A stretch of DNA of 33,120 bases from contig JANXVA010000078.1 in the NCBI GenBank assembly GCA_025351875.1, positions 1 through 33,120 of the forward strand, read 5' to 3'. Positions 1 to 7,226 of this stretch are shown in pieces (positions within the stretch are counted from its first letter, which is position 1; every line of letters starts with the position of its first letter). Source of the stretch: Myxococcales bacterium (lineage in GTDB: Bacteria; Myxococcota_A; Polyangia; Polyangiales; Polyangiaceae). The notes under the pieces were generated by a model, which saw nothing but the letters and a program-made list of their open reading frames with translations, did not search any database and was not told the origin of the DNA. The translations under genes and the position numbers were made by a program.

Positions 1-957
1 CGCGACGGCGCGTGCGAGTCGCGAACGGGTGACGATGAGCGCCGACAGCTGGTCCATCGCGTCATCGAGGCGAACGACGTCGACGCGAACGAACCCTTGC
101 CGCATGGGCTCGGAGTTGGCGCCAGTGGCGACCTCCTCGGTGGAGAGCGGCGCGAGTCGGCTGGGTACGGCCTCATCGACTCGAACCGAGGTGAGTCGTT
201 CGATCGCAGATGGCTCCACCTCGACGGCCGCGGCGATCTCCGCGTCGGTCGAGGAGGTGACCATGAGCAGGGCGAAGCTGAGGCCACCGAGCGCGCTCGC
301 CGTGCTCGCACGCGACAAAGGCAGGACCTTGATGACGTCGGCAATGCCGCTTAACCGCTCGCGCACCGCTGTGATGGACAGCCCGCTCGCCGCCTTTTCG
401 GCGGACGGAACGAAATCCACACGCAGGGCGCGCTGGCCGGCCTCGGCACCTGCGACGAGGAGGTCGAGCTCGAACGCGGCCAGCCTCCCGGCGAGGACGG
501 GGTCGAGATCGAGCGTCGCGGGCGCGCGGACGGTTGCCGCGGGCGCGACGGGGTCGAGGCGATCGAGCGCGTCGAGAAGATCCGCCGGGGGCTCGGAGAC
601 CGACCCCCCGCTGGCGAGCTCGCGAACGCGCGTCTCGATCTCCCGTAGACCGAAGAGAAGCGTGTCGACCCCGGCGGCGGGGAGCTGGCCGCCGGTGCCA
701 TCCGACGCGCGAAGAACCGACTCCATCCGATGGGCGATGGCGACGACGGGCTCCACGCCGACCATCGCCGAGAGCCCCTTGATGGTGTGCAGCGCGCGAA
801 AGAGATCACGCACGGCGCGCGGATTCGGCAGGGCGCCCTTGGCGGAGACCTCGATCTTCAGGAGCGTGCCGTTCGCGGCGTCGAGCTGCTCGCCGACCTC
901 GGCGAGGTAGGCGGCGAGGAATTCCTTGAGCTCCACACCGTTGGAGGGGGTCTTCAC
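1..957 (-). CDS. cheA: CheA-type chemotaxis histidine kinase, N-terminal part (runs off left edge)
   Basis: This frame is not in the ORF track because it has no stop before the window edge; I translated it by hand. It gives 319 codons from a GTG at 957 to base 1. An Hpt (P1) domain covers about residues 8-110 with the phosphoacceptor motif HTIKGLS (His57). A ferredoxin-like stretch at about 155-230 may be a P2-type domain. The start of the P3 dimerisation helix (FVRVDVVRLDDAMDQLSALI) lies at about 287-306. The P4 ATPase and P5 domains would lie outside the window. CheA proteins autophosphorylate on the Hpt His and pass phosphate to CheY/CheB receivers. The GTG overlaps the TGA of the upstream receiver gene (GTGA), so the two are probably translationally coupled. 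In Myxococcota such clusters control gliding or development as well as motility, so the output is unknown. Confidence 0.85.
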   Translation of the reverse strand, partial: MKTPSNGVELKEFLAAYLAEVGEQLDAANGTLLKIEVSAKGALPNPRAVRDLFRALHTIKGLSAMVGVEPVVAIAHRMESVLRASDGTGGQLPAAGVDTLLFGLREIETRVRELASGGSVSEPPADLLDALDRLDPVAPAATVRAPATLDLDPVLAGRLAAFELDLLVAGAEAGQRALRVDFVPSAEKAASGLSITAVRERLSGIADVIKVLPLSRASTASALGGLSFALLMVTSSTDAEIAAAVEVEPSAIERLTSVRVDEAVPSRLAPLSTEEVATGANSEPMRQGFVRVDVVRLDDAMDQLSALIVTRSRLARAVA

Positions 958-1328
958 CGGACCGGCTCGAGCAGCGCAGTGACCTCGGAGAGAATCGCCT
1001 CGGGAGTGAACGGCTTCGTCATGTAGCGGGAGGCCCCGGCGCGGAGCGCTTTGTCCCTGGAGCTGTCGTCGTCGCGCGTCGTCACCACGAGGATCGGGAG
1101 CGACCTCAGGCCCTCGTGCGTACGCACGAACTCGATGACCTCTAGCCCGCCGATGTCCGGCATGTTGAGGTCGAGGACGAGGACGTCGAACGGAGTCAGC
1201 GAGAGCTTCTCTATCGCCTCGAGCCCGCTCGCCGCGTGGGTCATCGCGAAATGCCGATTCGACTTCAGGCAAGCGGACACCATGTCGCGCATCACCTTGC
1301 TGTCATCGACGACCAATATTTCCGTCAA
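954..1328 (-). CDS. CheY-like single-domain response regulator
   Basis: A stand-alone receiver of 124 residues. The acidic pair is Asp8-Asp9, the phosphoacceptor is Asp53 in LVLDLNMPD, Thr84 is the switch Thr and Lys105 (TKPF) is the conserved Lys. There is no output domain, so it should act by protein-protein contact or as a phosphate shuttle. The track's 205-residue version is too long, because the sequence before LTEILVVDD is not receiver-like. I chose the TTG at 1328, which has AGGA a few nt upstream and places the first beta strand directly after the start. Its stop overlaps the GTG of the CheA gene, so the pair forms an operon and CheA is the likely phosphodonor. It is divergent from the hybrid kinase gene at 1398. 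Confidence 0.85.
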   Translation of the reverse strand: MTEILVVDDSKVMRDMVSACLKSNRHFAMTHAASGLEAIEKLSLTPFDVLVLDLNMPDIGGLEVIEFVRTHEGLRSLPILVVTTRDDDSSRDKALRAGASRYMTKPFTPEAILSEVTALLEPVR

Positions 1329-1397
1329 ATAGTCCTGGTGGCCGACTCTAGCAGGGCTACAGTCCGTCGCTCGCGATTCGGTATTTGAGGAGCTTCT

Positions 1398-2837
1398 TTG
1401 TCGCAGTTGCCGCTCATCTGGTTGATTGACGACAGCCCGCTGGAAGCGGATGTCGCCGTGCGCACCCTCGAGAGTGCCTTCATGGTGCGCGTTTTCAACG
1501 ATGGAAGCCTGGCTCTCGAAGAGCTCGCCAACGGCGCGCCGACGCCTGAGCTGTGGATTCTCGATTGGCAAATGCCAGGCCTATCGGGAATCGATATTTG
1601 CCAGTATCTACGCAGCAATCCGTCGACGCAGACCGTGCCGGTCCTCATGCTCACCAGCAACGAGCAGACGGAGGACGTGGTCGAGGCGCTGCGATCCGGT
1701 GCCGACGACTACGTCCGAAAGCCGCACAAGCCGGCCGAGCTGAGGGCCCGCGTCGGTGCGCTGCTGCGGTCGCATCAGGTCCTCCTGCGCGCCGAGAAGG
1801 CCGAGCGCGCCGTCCGGTCTCTGCTCACCCAGCTGCCCGACGCGGTGCTGGCGATCGATGCGACGGGCCACGTGGCGTTCGCGAACGAGGAGGCTGTGCG
1901 CGTGTTCGCTGGCCAATCCGAGGAGTCGCTCGTGGGACGGGATCTTCGGACCGTCCTCCCGACCCTCGAGCTGTCCCTCGTTGCCGTCACCGAGGGGGAT
2001 GAGCGACCCGACCCCCGCGACGTCTCGGTCGGCGACCAGGTCTACGCACCCATCGTGGGTCAGGTTCATCTCGACGGGACCAAGCTCGCGACGATCACGC
2101 TCCGCAACGTGACCTCCAAGCACGCCGAGGCGGCGCGCCGGCTCGATTTTTACTCGATCATCGCCCACGACCTGCGCTCGCCGCTCAACGCGATGAACAT
2201 GCGGACGCACCTGCTCCTCGACGGTGCCCGCGGGCCCCTCTCGGAGGAGGTGCGCCTCGATCTCCAGAAGGTGCTCGACCGGATCAAGGGACTCGTCGTC
2301 ATCATCGACGATTTTCTCGATCTCGCGCACCTCGAGGCGAAATCGGTCCTCATCGAATCCGAGAATTCGGACCTCCGAAAAATCATCGACGCTTCCGTCG
2401 AGATCCTCGCCCCCCTGGCCGAGGAGAAGAACATCCAGGTCCGGGTTTCCCAGTCGTCGGAAAATCAGCAGGTCGCGATTGATCGACGTCGAATCGGGCA
2501 AGCGGTTACAAATCTCCTCTCCAATGCGATCAAGTTCAGTCCGAAGAACGGCGAGGTCGTCATCCTGCTCGACTCGGTCCCGCAGGGCACCGAGGTGACG
2601 TTCCAGGATTCAGGCCCGGGGATCGCGGCGGCGGATCTCCCGCAGCTCTTCAAGAGGTACGCGCGGGTCGCGGGGACCAACGTTGCGGGGACGGGTCTCG
2701 GGTTGATGATCGTCCGCGAGGTCGTCGAGGCTCACGGCGGCAGCGTGCACGTGACGAGCGAGGTCGGGCACGGCAGTCGGTTCAGCTTCGTGCTCCCGAG
2801 GGCCGTCTCACGAACGCCGTCGGACCCGGTGGCCTGA
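1398..2837 (+). CDS. Hybrid sensor histidine kinase: receiver-PAS-HisKA-HATPase
   Basis: A 479-residue soluble kinase with no membrane segment. The N-terminal receiver covers about 1-120 (Asp11/12, phosphoacceptor Asp56 in ILDWQMPG, Lys108 in RKPHKP). A PAS domain lies at about 138-240. HisKA carries FYSIIAHDLRSPLNAM with phospho-His257. The ATPase domain has the N box NLLSNAIKF (Asn372/376), G1 DSGPGI and G2 GTGLGL. The receiver comes first, so the kinase is probably tuned by phosphate or a partner arriving from another protein, perhaps the CheA/CheY pair encoded divergently. The start is TTG, preceded by GAGGAG at about 7 nt. The NtrC-type regulator gene begins 4 nt after the stop and is the likely output partner. 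The signal sensed cannot be read from the sequence. Confidence 0.92.
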   Translation: MSQLPLIWLIDDSPLEADVAVRTLESAFMVRVFNDGSLALEELANGAPTPELWILDWQMPGLSGIDICQYLRSNPSTQTVPVLMLTSNEQTEDVVEALRSGADDYVRKPHKPAELRARVGALLRSHQVLLRAEKAERAVRSLLTQLPDAVLAIDATGHVAFANEEAVRVFAGQSEESLVGRDLRTVLPTLELSLVAVTEGDERPDPRDVSVGDQVYAPIVGQVHLDGTKLATITLRNVTSKHAEAARRLDFYSIIAHDLRSPLNAMNMRTHLLLDGARGPLSEEVRLDLQKVLDRIKGLVVIIDDFLDLAHLEAKSVLIESENSDLRKIIDASVEILAPLAEEKNIQVRVSQSSENQQVAIDRRRIGQAVTNLLSNAIKFSPKNGEVVILLDSVPQGTEVTFQDSGPGIAAADLPQLFKRYARVAGTNVAGTGLGLMIVREVVEAHGGSVHVTSEVGHGSRFSFVLPRAVSRTPSDPVA

Positions 2838-2841
2838 GCCC

Positions 2842-4233
2842 ATGGAGAGTCCCGTGACGCCCCATGTGCTCGTGATCGACGACGAGGTCGACGCCTGTGA
2901 GCTCGTCGAGCTCATCCTCTCGCGCGAAGGGATCCGCGTGACGTCGTTTCAGGATCCCTGGCCCGCCCTCGAGTGCGTGGTCCAGCAGCGATTCGACGCC
3001 GTCCTGACCGACCTGACGATGCCGGGGATGGATGGCCTCGAGGTCTGTCAGCGCGTCCTCGGCGCGCGGCCGGATCTGCCGGTGATCGTCCTGACTGGCG
3101 CCGGGAACCTCGACGTCGCGGTCGGCGCGATCCGGGCAGGCGCCTTCGATTTTCTGACGAAGCCGACCGACGCGAAGATGTTGCTCGTCGCCGTGCGCCG
3201 GGCCATCGAACGGAGGCAGCTGGTCTCGGAGCTCGAGCGGCTCCAGGGGAGCGAAGCCGCGCCCGTCGAGGCCAACGGCATCCTGGGAGCGAGCCCCGCG
3301 ATGAGGCGGGCGTTCGCGCTCGTGGATCGCGTCGCCTCGAGCGACGCGAGCGTGCTCATCCACGGCGAGACCGGAACGGGCAAGGAGCTCATCGCGCGCG
3401 CGATCCACGCGCAGAGCGCAAGGGCGAAGGGGCCGTTCGTCGCGGTGAATTGCTCGGCGATCCAGCCGAACCTCTTCGAGAGCGAGCTGTTCGGCCACGT
3501 GCGCGGCGCGTTCACCGACGCGCGTGACAATCACAAGGGGCTCTTTCTCGAGGCGAACGGCGGGACGATCTTCCTCGACGAGGTGGGCGAGCTGCCGCTG
3601 GATCTCCAGCCCAAGCTGCTGCGCGCGCTCCAGGAGCGCACGATTCGTCCGGTGGGCTCGGACAAGGAATTCCCTTACGAGGCGCGAATCGTCTCGGCGA
3701 CGAACCGCGTGCTAGAGGACGAGATCTTCGAGAAGAACTTCCGCGAGGATCTCTACTACCGGCTGAACGTCGTGCGGATCGACATCCCGGCGCTGCGCGA
3801 GCGCATGAGCGACATTCCACTTCTCGCGCAGTTTTTTCTCGACGGTTTTGCGCGAAAGCAGGGGCAAGAGCCGTTCGTCCTGACGCCGGCGGCGGTGGCG
3901 AGGCTCGTCGCCTATCCGTGGCCGGGCAACGTGCGCGAGCTGGAGAACTGCATGGAGCGCGCGACGGCGCTCTGCCGACCGGGCGAGGTGAGCGACAAGG
4001 ATCTTCCGGACAAGGTGCGCGAGCACCGCGCGACGGCGTTCGGCATCACGGCGAACACCGACGGAGACATCGTGACGGTCGACGCGCTGGAGCGCGCCTA
4101 TGTAGCGCGTGCTCTCTCGCTCCTCGGCGGCAACAAGACGCGCGCCGCGCAAGCGCTCGGCATCGACCGTCGCACGCTCTACCGGAAGCTGGCGGACTGG
4201 GAAGCATCGGAGCCGCCGCCGCCGCGTCGTTGA
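2842..4233 (+). CDS. NtrC-family sigma54-dependent response regulator
   Basis: 463 residues with the full three-domain plan. The receiver (about 5-125) has Asp13/14, Asp57 in LTDLTMPG and Lys107. The AAA+ domain (about 147-385) has Walker A GETGTGKE at 175-182 and Walker B GTIFLDEVGELP. A C-terminal Fis-type helix-turn-helix (NKTRAAQALGIDRRTLYRKL) follows. It should activate sigma54 promoters when phosphorylated, with the kinase encoded just upstream as probable donor. The sigma54-contact loop reads GAFTDA instead of the usual GAFTGA. The ATG at 2842 lies 4 nt after the kinase stop. A GTG at 2854 has a better ribosome site (GGAGAG, 4 nt spacing) and would also give a complete receiver, so the first four residues are uncertain. 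I saw no -24/-12 promoter that it obviously controls. Confidence 0.93.
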   Translation: MESPVTPHVLVIDDEVDACELVELILSREGIRVTSFQDPWPALECVVQQRFDAVLTDLTMPGMDGLEVCQRVLGARPDLPVIVLTGAGNLDVAVGAIRAGAFDFLTKPTDAKMLLVAVRRAIERRQLVSELERLQGSEAAPVEANGILGASPAMRRAFALVDRVASSDASVLIHGETGTGKELIARAIHAQSARAKGPFVAVNCSAIQPNLFESELFGHVRGAFTDARDNHKGLFLEANGGTIFLDEVGELPLDLQPKLLRALQERTIRPVGSDKEFPYEARIVSATNRVLEDEIFEKNFREDLYYRLNVVRIDIPALRERMSDIPLLAQFFLDGFARKQGQEPFVLTPAAVARLVAYPWPGNVRELENCMERATALCRPGEVSDKDLPDKVREHRATAFGITANTDGDIVTVDALERAYVARALSLLGGNKTRAAQALGIDRRTLYRKLADWEASEPPPPRR

Positions 4234-4306
4234 GGGGACGGGATCGCCGCGCTCCCAGCTTTCTAGGTAGCGAGCACCGTTGGTTCTGAGGTTCACTCGG
4301 AGGTCC

Positions 4307-5455
4307 TTGGAACCCAAACGTCGTCTGCGTCTCGTCGGCCCCTCCCTCCTCGCGGTCGTCATCGGCCTCGCCAGCTGTGCGCATTCTTCGGCGGACCACG
4401 CTCGTCTGGCGGCGCGTCCTGGCAAGGTCGTCGACCCGAACGCGGAGCCGGCTGAGCCCGAGGTACCGCACGACGACACGCCGGCCATGAACACCGAGTA
4501 CTTCCTCGGGACGGCCGAGAGCGAGGCCGCTCAGTTTGCCGAGTTCTCGCGCCAGATCCAGGAGCTGCAGCGGAAGGCTGCGAGCGAGCACAGCCAGCCG
4601 CTGCAGCGCGGCTTCCACGCGAAATCGCATGCGTGCCTCGACGGCGAGCTCCGCCTCGACCCGCGTCGCGATCCGCGGACCCGCTTCGGGGTCCTCGCGG
4701 AAGGCCAGGAGACGAGGCGCATCGTCGCGCGCTTCTCGAACGGTGTCGGGTGGAAGCAGGCCGACGGCGAGCTCGACGCACGCGGCCTCGCCTTCAAGGT
4801 GTTCGGCGTTCCGGGCACGAAGTACATGGCCGACGAGCAGGACACGCAGGACTTCCTCATGACGAACTCGCCCACCCCCGTCGGGCGCGACGCCGTCGAG
4901 TTCATGGAATTCGCTCGCGCGAACGCGAAGGGTCGCGTCGCGGGTCTGTTCTTCCTCGCGGGCCACGCGTCGACCGCGGCGAAGGCGCTCGTCCGCACCA
5001 ACGCCGTCGACAGCATGGTGACCGAGCGGTACTGGAGCGGCGGTGTTCATCACCTCGGCGCGCACCAGGCGGTCAAGTTCAGCACCCGCCCGTGCGATCT
5101 GCGGCTCGTTCGCGAGCCCGCGCGCGACGGCGACGACTACCTCCGGAGGGACCTCGCCCTCGCGGCGAAGGAGGGCGTCTGCATGACGCTGTACGTCCAG
5201 CTCCAGACCGACCCGGTGAAGACGCCCATCGAGAACTCGTCGGTCGTCTGGGAGGAGACCGACTCGCCGATCCTGCCGGTCGCGAGGATCGTGATGCCGC
5301 CGCAGGACGTGCCGCTCGCCGCCACGGCGGCGTGCGACCAGCTCGCCTTCACGCCGTGGCACTCGATCCCCGCGCACAAGCCCATGGGGCACATCAATCG
5401 CGCGCGTCGCTTCGTCTACGCGGCGAGCCAATCGCTCCGCGGCTCGAAGCCGTAG
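4307..5455 (+). CDS. Catalase-like (SrpA-type) haem protein, lipoprotein
   Basis: A protein of about 382 residues from the catalase-related/SrpA-like superfamily. The N terminus (EPKRRLRL, hydrophobic stretch, then LASC) is a lipoprotein signal, so it is probably anchored in the envelope. The haem-side motif RGFHAKSHACLDGEL holds the presumed distal His. RIVARFSNGVGW and RGLAFKVFGVPG follow, and the C-terminal NRARRFVYAASQSLR carries the probable haem-ligand Tyr. Members of this family use H2O2 or organic peroxides, but substrate and activity cannot be read here. The track starts at TTG 4280. I prefer the in-frame TTG at 4307, which gives a compact signal peptide and follows GGAGG, although only by 3 nt. 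It converges with the hydrolase gene, with a 4 nt gap. It sits after the sigma54 regulator but 73 nt away, so co-transcription is uncertain. Confidence 0.82.
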   Translation: MEPKRRLRLVGPSLLAVVIGLASCAHSSADHARLAARPGKVVDPNAEPAEPEVPHDDTPAMNTEYFLGTAESEAAQFAEFSRQIQELQRKAASEHSQPLQRGFHAKSHACLDGELRLDPRRDPRTRFGVLAEGQETRRIVARFSNGVGWKQADGELDARGLAFKVFGVPGTKYMADEQDTQDFLMTNSPTPVGRDAVEFMEFARANAKGRVAGLFFLAGHASTAAKALVRTNAVDSMVTERYWSGGVHHLGAHQAVKFSTRPCDLRLVREPARDGDDYLRRDLALAAKEGVCMTLYVQLQTDPVKTPIENSSVVWEETDSPILPVARIVMPPQDVPLAATAACDQLAFTPWHSIPAHKPMGHINRARRFVYAASQSLRGSKP

Positions 5456-5459
5456 CGCA

Positions 5460-6278
5460 TCAGCCGTCGAGGCCGCCGGCCCACGCGATGGCGTCGCGGA
5501 GCACCGTCGTGTCCTCGACCGCGTAGGTGTGGCCGACGCGACCGAGCTCGAAGAAGCGCGCCTCGAGGCCCTCGCTGTCGAGACGACGCGCTTCCTCCAC
5601 CAGCGAGTCGTGCGCGCCGTCGAGGCGGCCAGCGCCGAGGGCGATGCGCTTCACGCCGGCGTCGCGAAGCGTCTGCGCGTTCGGGTGCATCTCGGCGCCG
5701 AGCAGCACGAGCCCGCGGAAGCGTGCAAGCCGCGCCTTCACGAGGTCGACGGCCACGTAGCTGCCCTGCGAGAAGCCGACGGCGACGCCCGGCTCACGGG
5801 TCGCGCCGTTCGCGACGGCGGCGCGGAGCGTACGGTTCACGATCGCGCCCTGGGCGAAGACGTCCGCGCCCCACGACCACGAGCCGTCGGGCTGCTCTTC
5901 GACGCCCTCCGGGCACACGAGCCACCCGAGCTCGCTCGCGCCACCGCGGAACCACGGGCAGCCGTTCGCGACGCGCGCATGTCGACCGTGCAAGTAGATG
6001 ACGGTCATCGGCGCGCGCGCCGCGCTCTTCGCCGGCGGGAAGGCCATCACGTTCGCGCCTTCCGCGCGCAGCGAGGTCGGGGTCGAGCCGTACATGCCGC
6101 GCGCCTCGGAGGCGCCGAGCGTCGTGACGTGCGACGCGGCGACGTGGGCTACGCGTGCGCGCCCGACGCCGTCGTTCCCGCTGGCGGCGCGGCTCGCGAG
6201 CGAGGTCGCGAAGAGCACGGCGGCGAGCGAACAAACGACTCCGACGCGCCGCACGGCGCGTGAGAACGACATCGACAT
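5460..6278 (-). CDS. Secreted alpha/beta hydrolase (esterase/depolymerase-like)
   Basis: 272 residues with a Sec-type signal peptide (Arg-rich start, hydrophobic core, cut near ASRAAS, about residue 32). The hydrolase core has an oxyanion-side motif VIYLHGRH (about 93-100) and the nucleophile elbow VGFSQGS (Ser170). The acid is probably Asp220 or Asp224, and the catalytic His is in GRVGHTY (His250). The fold suggests hydrolysis of an ester or related bond outside the cytoplasm; the substrate is unknown. The ATG at 6278 is preceded by GGAG at about 7 nt. It resembles in size and layout the secreted hydrolase at 26473-27330 (both carry VIYLHG). The 5' flank contains a perfect 8-bp dyad at 6451-6468 that could be an operator. 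Confidence 0.85.
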   Translation of the reverse strand: MSMSFSRAVRRVGVVCSLAAVLFATSLASRAASGNDGVGRARVAHVAASHVTTLGASEARGMYGSTPTSLRAEGANVMAFPPAKSAARAPMTVIYLHGRHARVANGCPWFRGGASELGWLVCPEGVEEQPDGSWSWGADVFAQGAIVNRTLRAAVANGATREPGVAVGFSQGSYVAVDLVKARLARFRGLVLLGAEMHPNAQTLRDAGVKRIALGAGRLDGAHDSLVEEARRLDSEGLEARFFELGRVGHTYAVEDTTVLRDAIAWAGGLDG

Positions 6279-6649
6279 GGAGGGCTCCGGGGGGCGGCAG
6301 GGCGCGGAGGCGACGCGCGTGCACCCACCCGATGCAGCCGGTGTGCCGCACGGCGGAGCGCGTCAGGAGCGGTGATTCACGCCCATTTTGAAGCCGTGCG
6401 ACGCCGCGCGTGGCGGCGCGGACGCAAGCGCCGTGGCCGCCCGAGGACGCGTCACCCGAACGGGTGACAGCCTCCGTCACTCCGGCCTTTCACACGAAGT
6501 CTCGGAGCCTCGCAAACTCGGAGCTTTGAGGGCTGGCTCACCCGCGAGCCACGCGGCCGCCGCGCTCGCCGACGCGTTTCAGCGCGCCACGCCCCCCCAC
6601 AAAAACTCCGAGCGTCCGCGTGATCTCGGATCGGCGACGGCGCGTCAGG
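6279..6649. other. Intergenic stretch without a supported gene
   Basis: About 370 nt between the hydrolase start and the 3' end of the HtrA remnant. ORFs of the track that cross it are Arg/Ala-rich shadows without domain signal. The only structure I could see is the GTCACCCG-AA-CGGGTGAC dyad at 6451-6468. Some of this DNA may be decayed flank of the broken protease locus. Confidence 0.5.
6451..6468. promoter_or_regulatory. Perfect 18-bp dyad, possible operator
   Basis: GTCACCCG and CGGGTGAC are exact reverse complements separated by AA. The 2-nt centre is too tight for a good RNA hairpin but suits a dimeric DNA-binding protein. It lies about 175 nt upstream of the hydrolase gene start at 6278. 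No factor can be assigned. Confidence 0.35.
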
Positions 6650-7149
6650 TCACTTTGCGCGTTCGACCGCCACGTAGCGCGTGACGCCTTCGCGCTTCAC
6701 GCGGAGGAGGAGCGGCTTGTTTTGCCGAGCACCCTGGCGTCGAACTCGCGCTCGTCGGCGAGCTTCACGCGAACCTTGTCCGCGCCGGCGACCACGTGCG
6801 CGTTCGTGAGGACGCGCGCCTCGTCGTCGACGAGGAACCCGGAGCCGAGCGCATGACGCTTCTGCACATCGGGCGCTCGTCCTCCAGGCCCGTTGCGCCG
6901 GAAGAACTCGAACGGGGACATCGCTGCATCCTGGGCCTTCGGGCTCGACTCGACCGTGATGTTCACGACCGACGCCTTGACCTTGGCCACGAGCGAAGGG
7001 GTATCGAGCGCGGGGCCAGGCGAAGCGATCACCGGAGCAGACGCCTGCGCGGGCGTGGTCTGCGCCTACGTGACCGCGCCGACCGCGAGGCCTCCGAGGA
7101 GCGCGGGGACGGCGAAGCGGGTTGCAGACGCTAGAAATCGTCTTTTCAC
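6650..7149 (-). pseudogene. Degenerate HtrA/DegP-type periplasmic serine protease
   Basis: Pieces of an HtrA protease remain in order. A signal peptide starts with GTG at 7149 (VKRRFLASATRFAVPALLGG). An in-frame TAG at 7066-7068 follows (…GAVT*AQTTPAQ). The mature N terminus then reads PSLVAKVKASVVNITVE, then ALGSGFLVDDEARVLTNAHVV with the catalytic His, up to EFDARVLGK. At about 6717-6723 the frame breaks and the next recognisable sequence is the extreme C terminus typical of the last PDZ domain (KPLLLRVKREGVTRYVAVE…stop at 6650) in another frame. The catalytic Asp and Ser regions and nearly all PDZ sequence are missing. Intact family members are roughly 450-500 residues; about 165 codons remain. 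A nonsense codon plus an internal deletion with frameshift makes it a pseudogene. Confidence 0.85.
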
Positions 7150-7211
7150 GTGAGCGTGAACACGAGGGCCGCCCGGGTGTTCCCGGCCGTGTTTCTTTTG
7201 CCTGCCTCTCC

Positions 7212-7217
7212 TATAGT
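7212..7217 (+). promoter_or_regulatory. Putative -10 element (TATAGT) of a leaderless promoter
   Basis: TATAGT ends 9 nt before the ATG at 7227. A transcript starting about 7-9 nt after the hexamer would begin at or next to the ATG. The GGGGAG before the ATG is only about 1 nt away, too close to work as a normal ribosome site. No clear -35 is visible. Confidence 0.45.
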
Positions 7218-7226
7218 GCGGGGAGC

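Noticed and set aside
29-910. 293-residue plus-strand ORF at the left edge
   Set aside because: Ser/Arg/Thr-rich shadow of the CheA gene, whose Hpt motif is explicit on the minus strand.
4046-5431. 461-residue minus-strand ORF over the catalase-like gene
   Set aside because: Overlaps two well-supported plus-strand genes and shows no motif.
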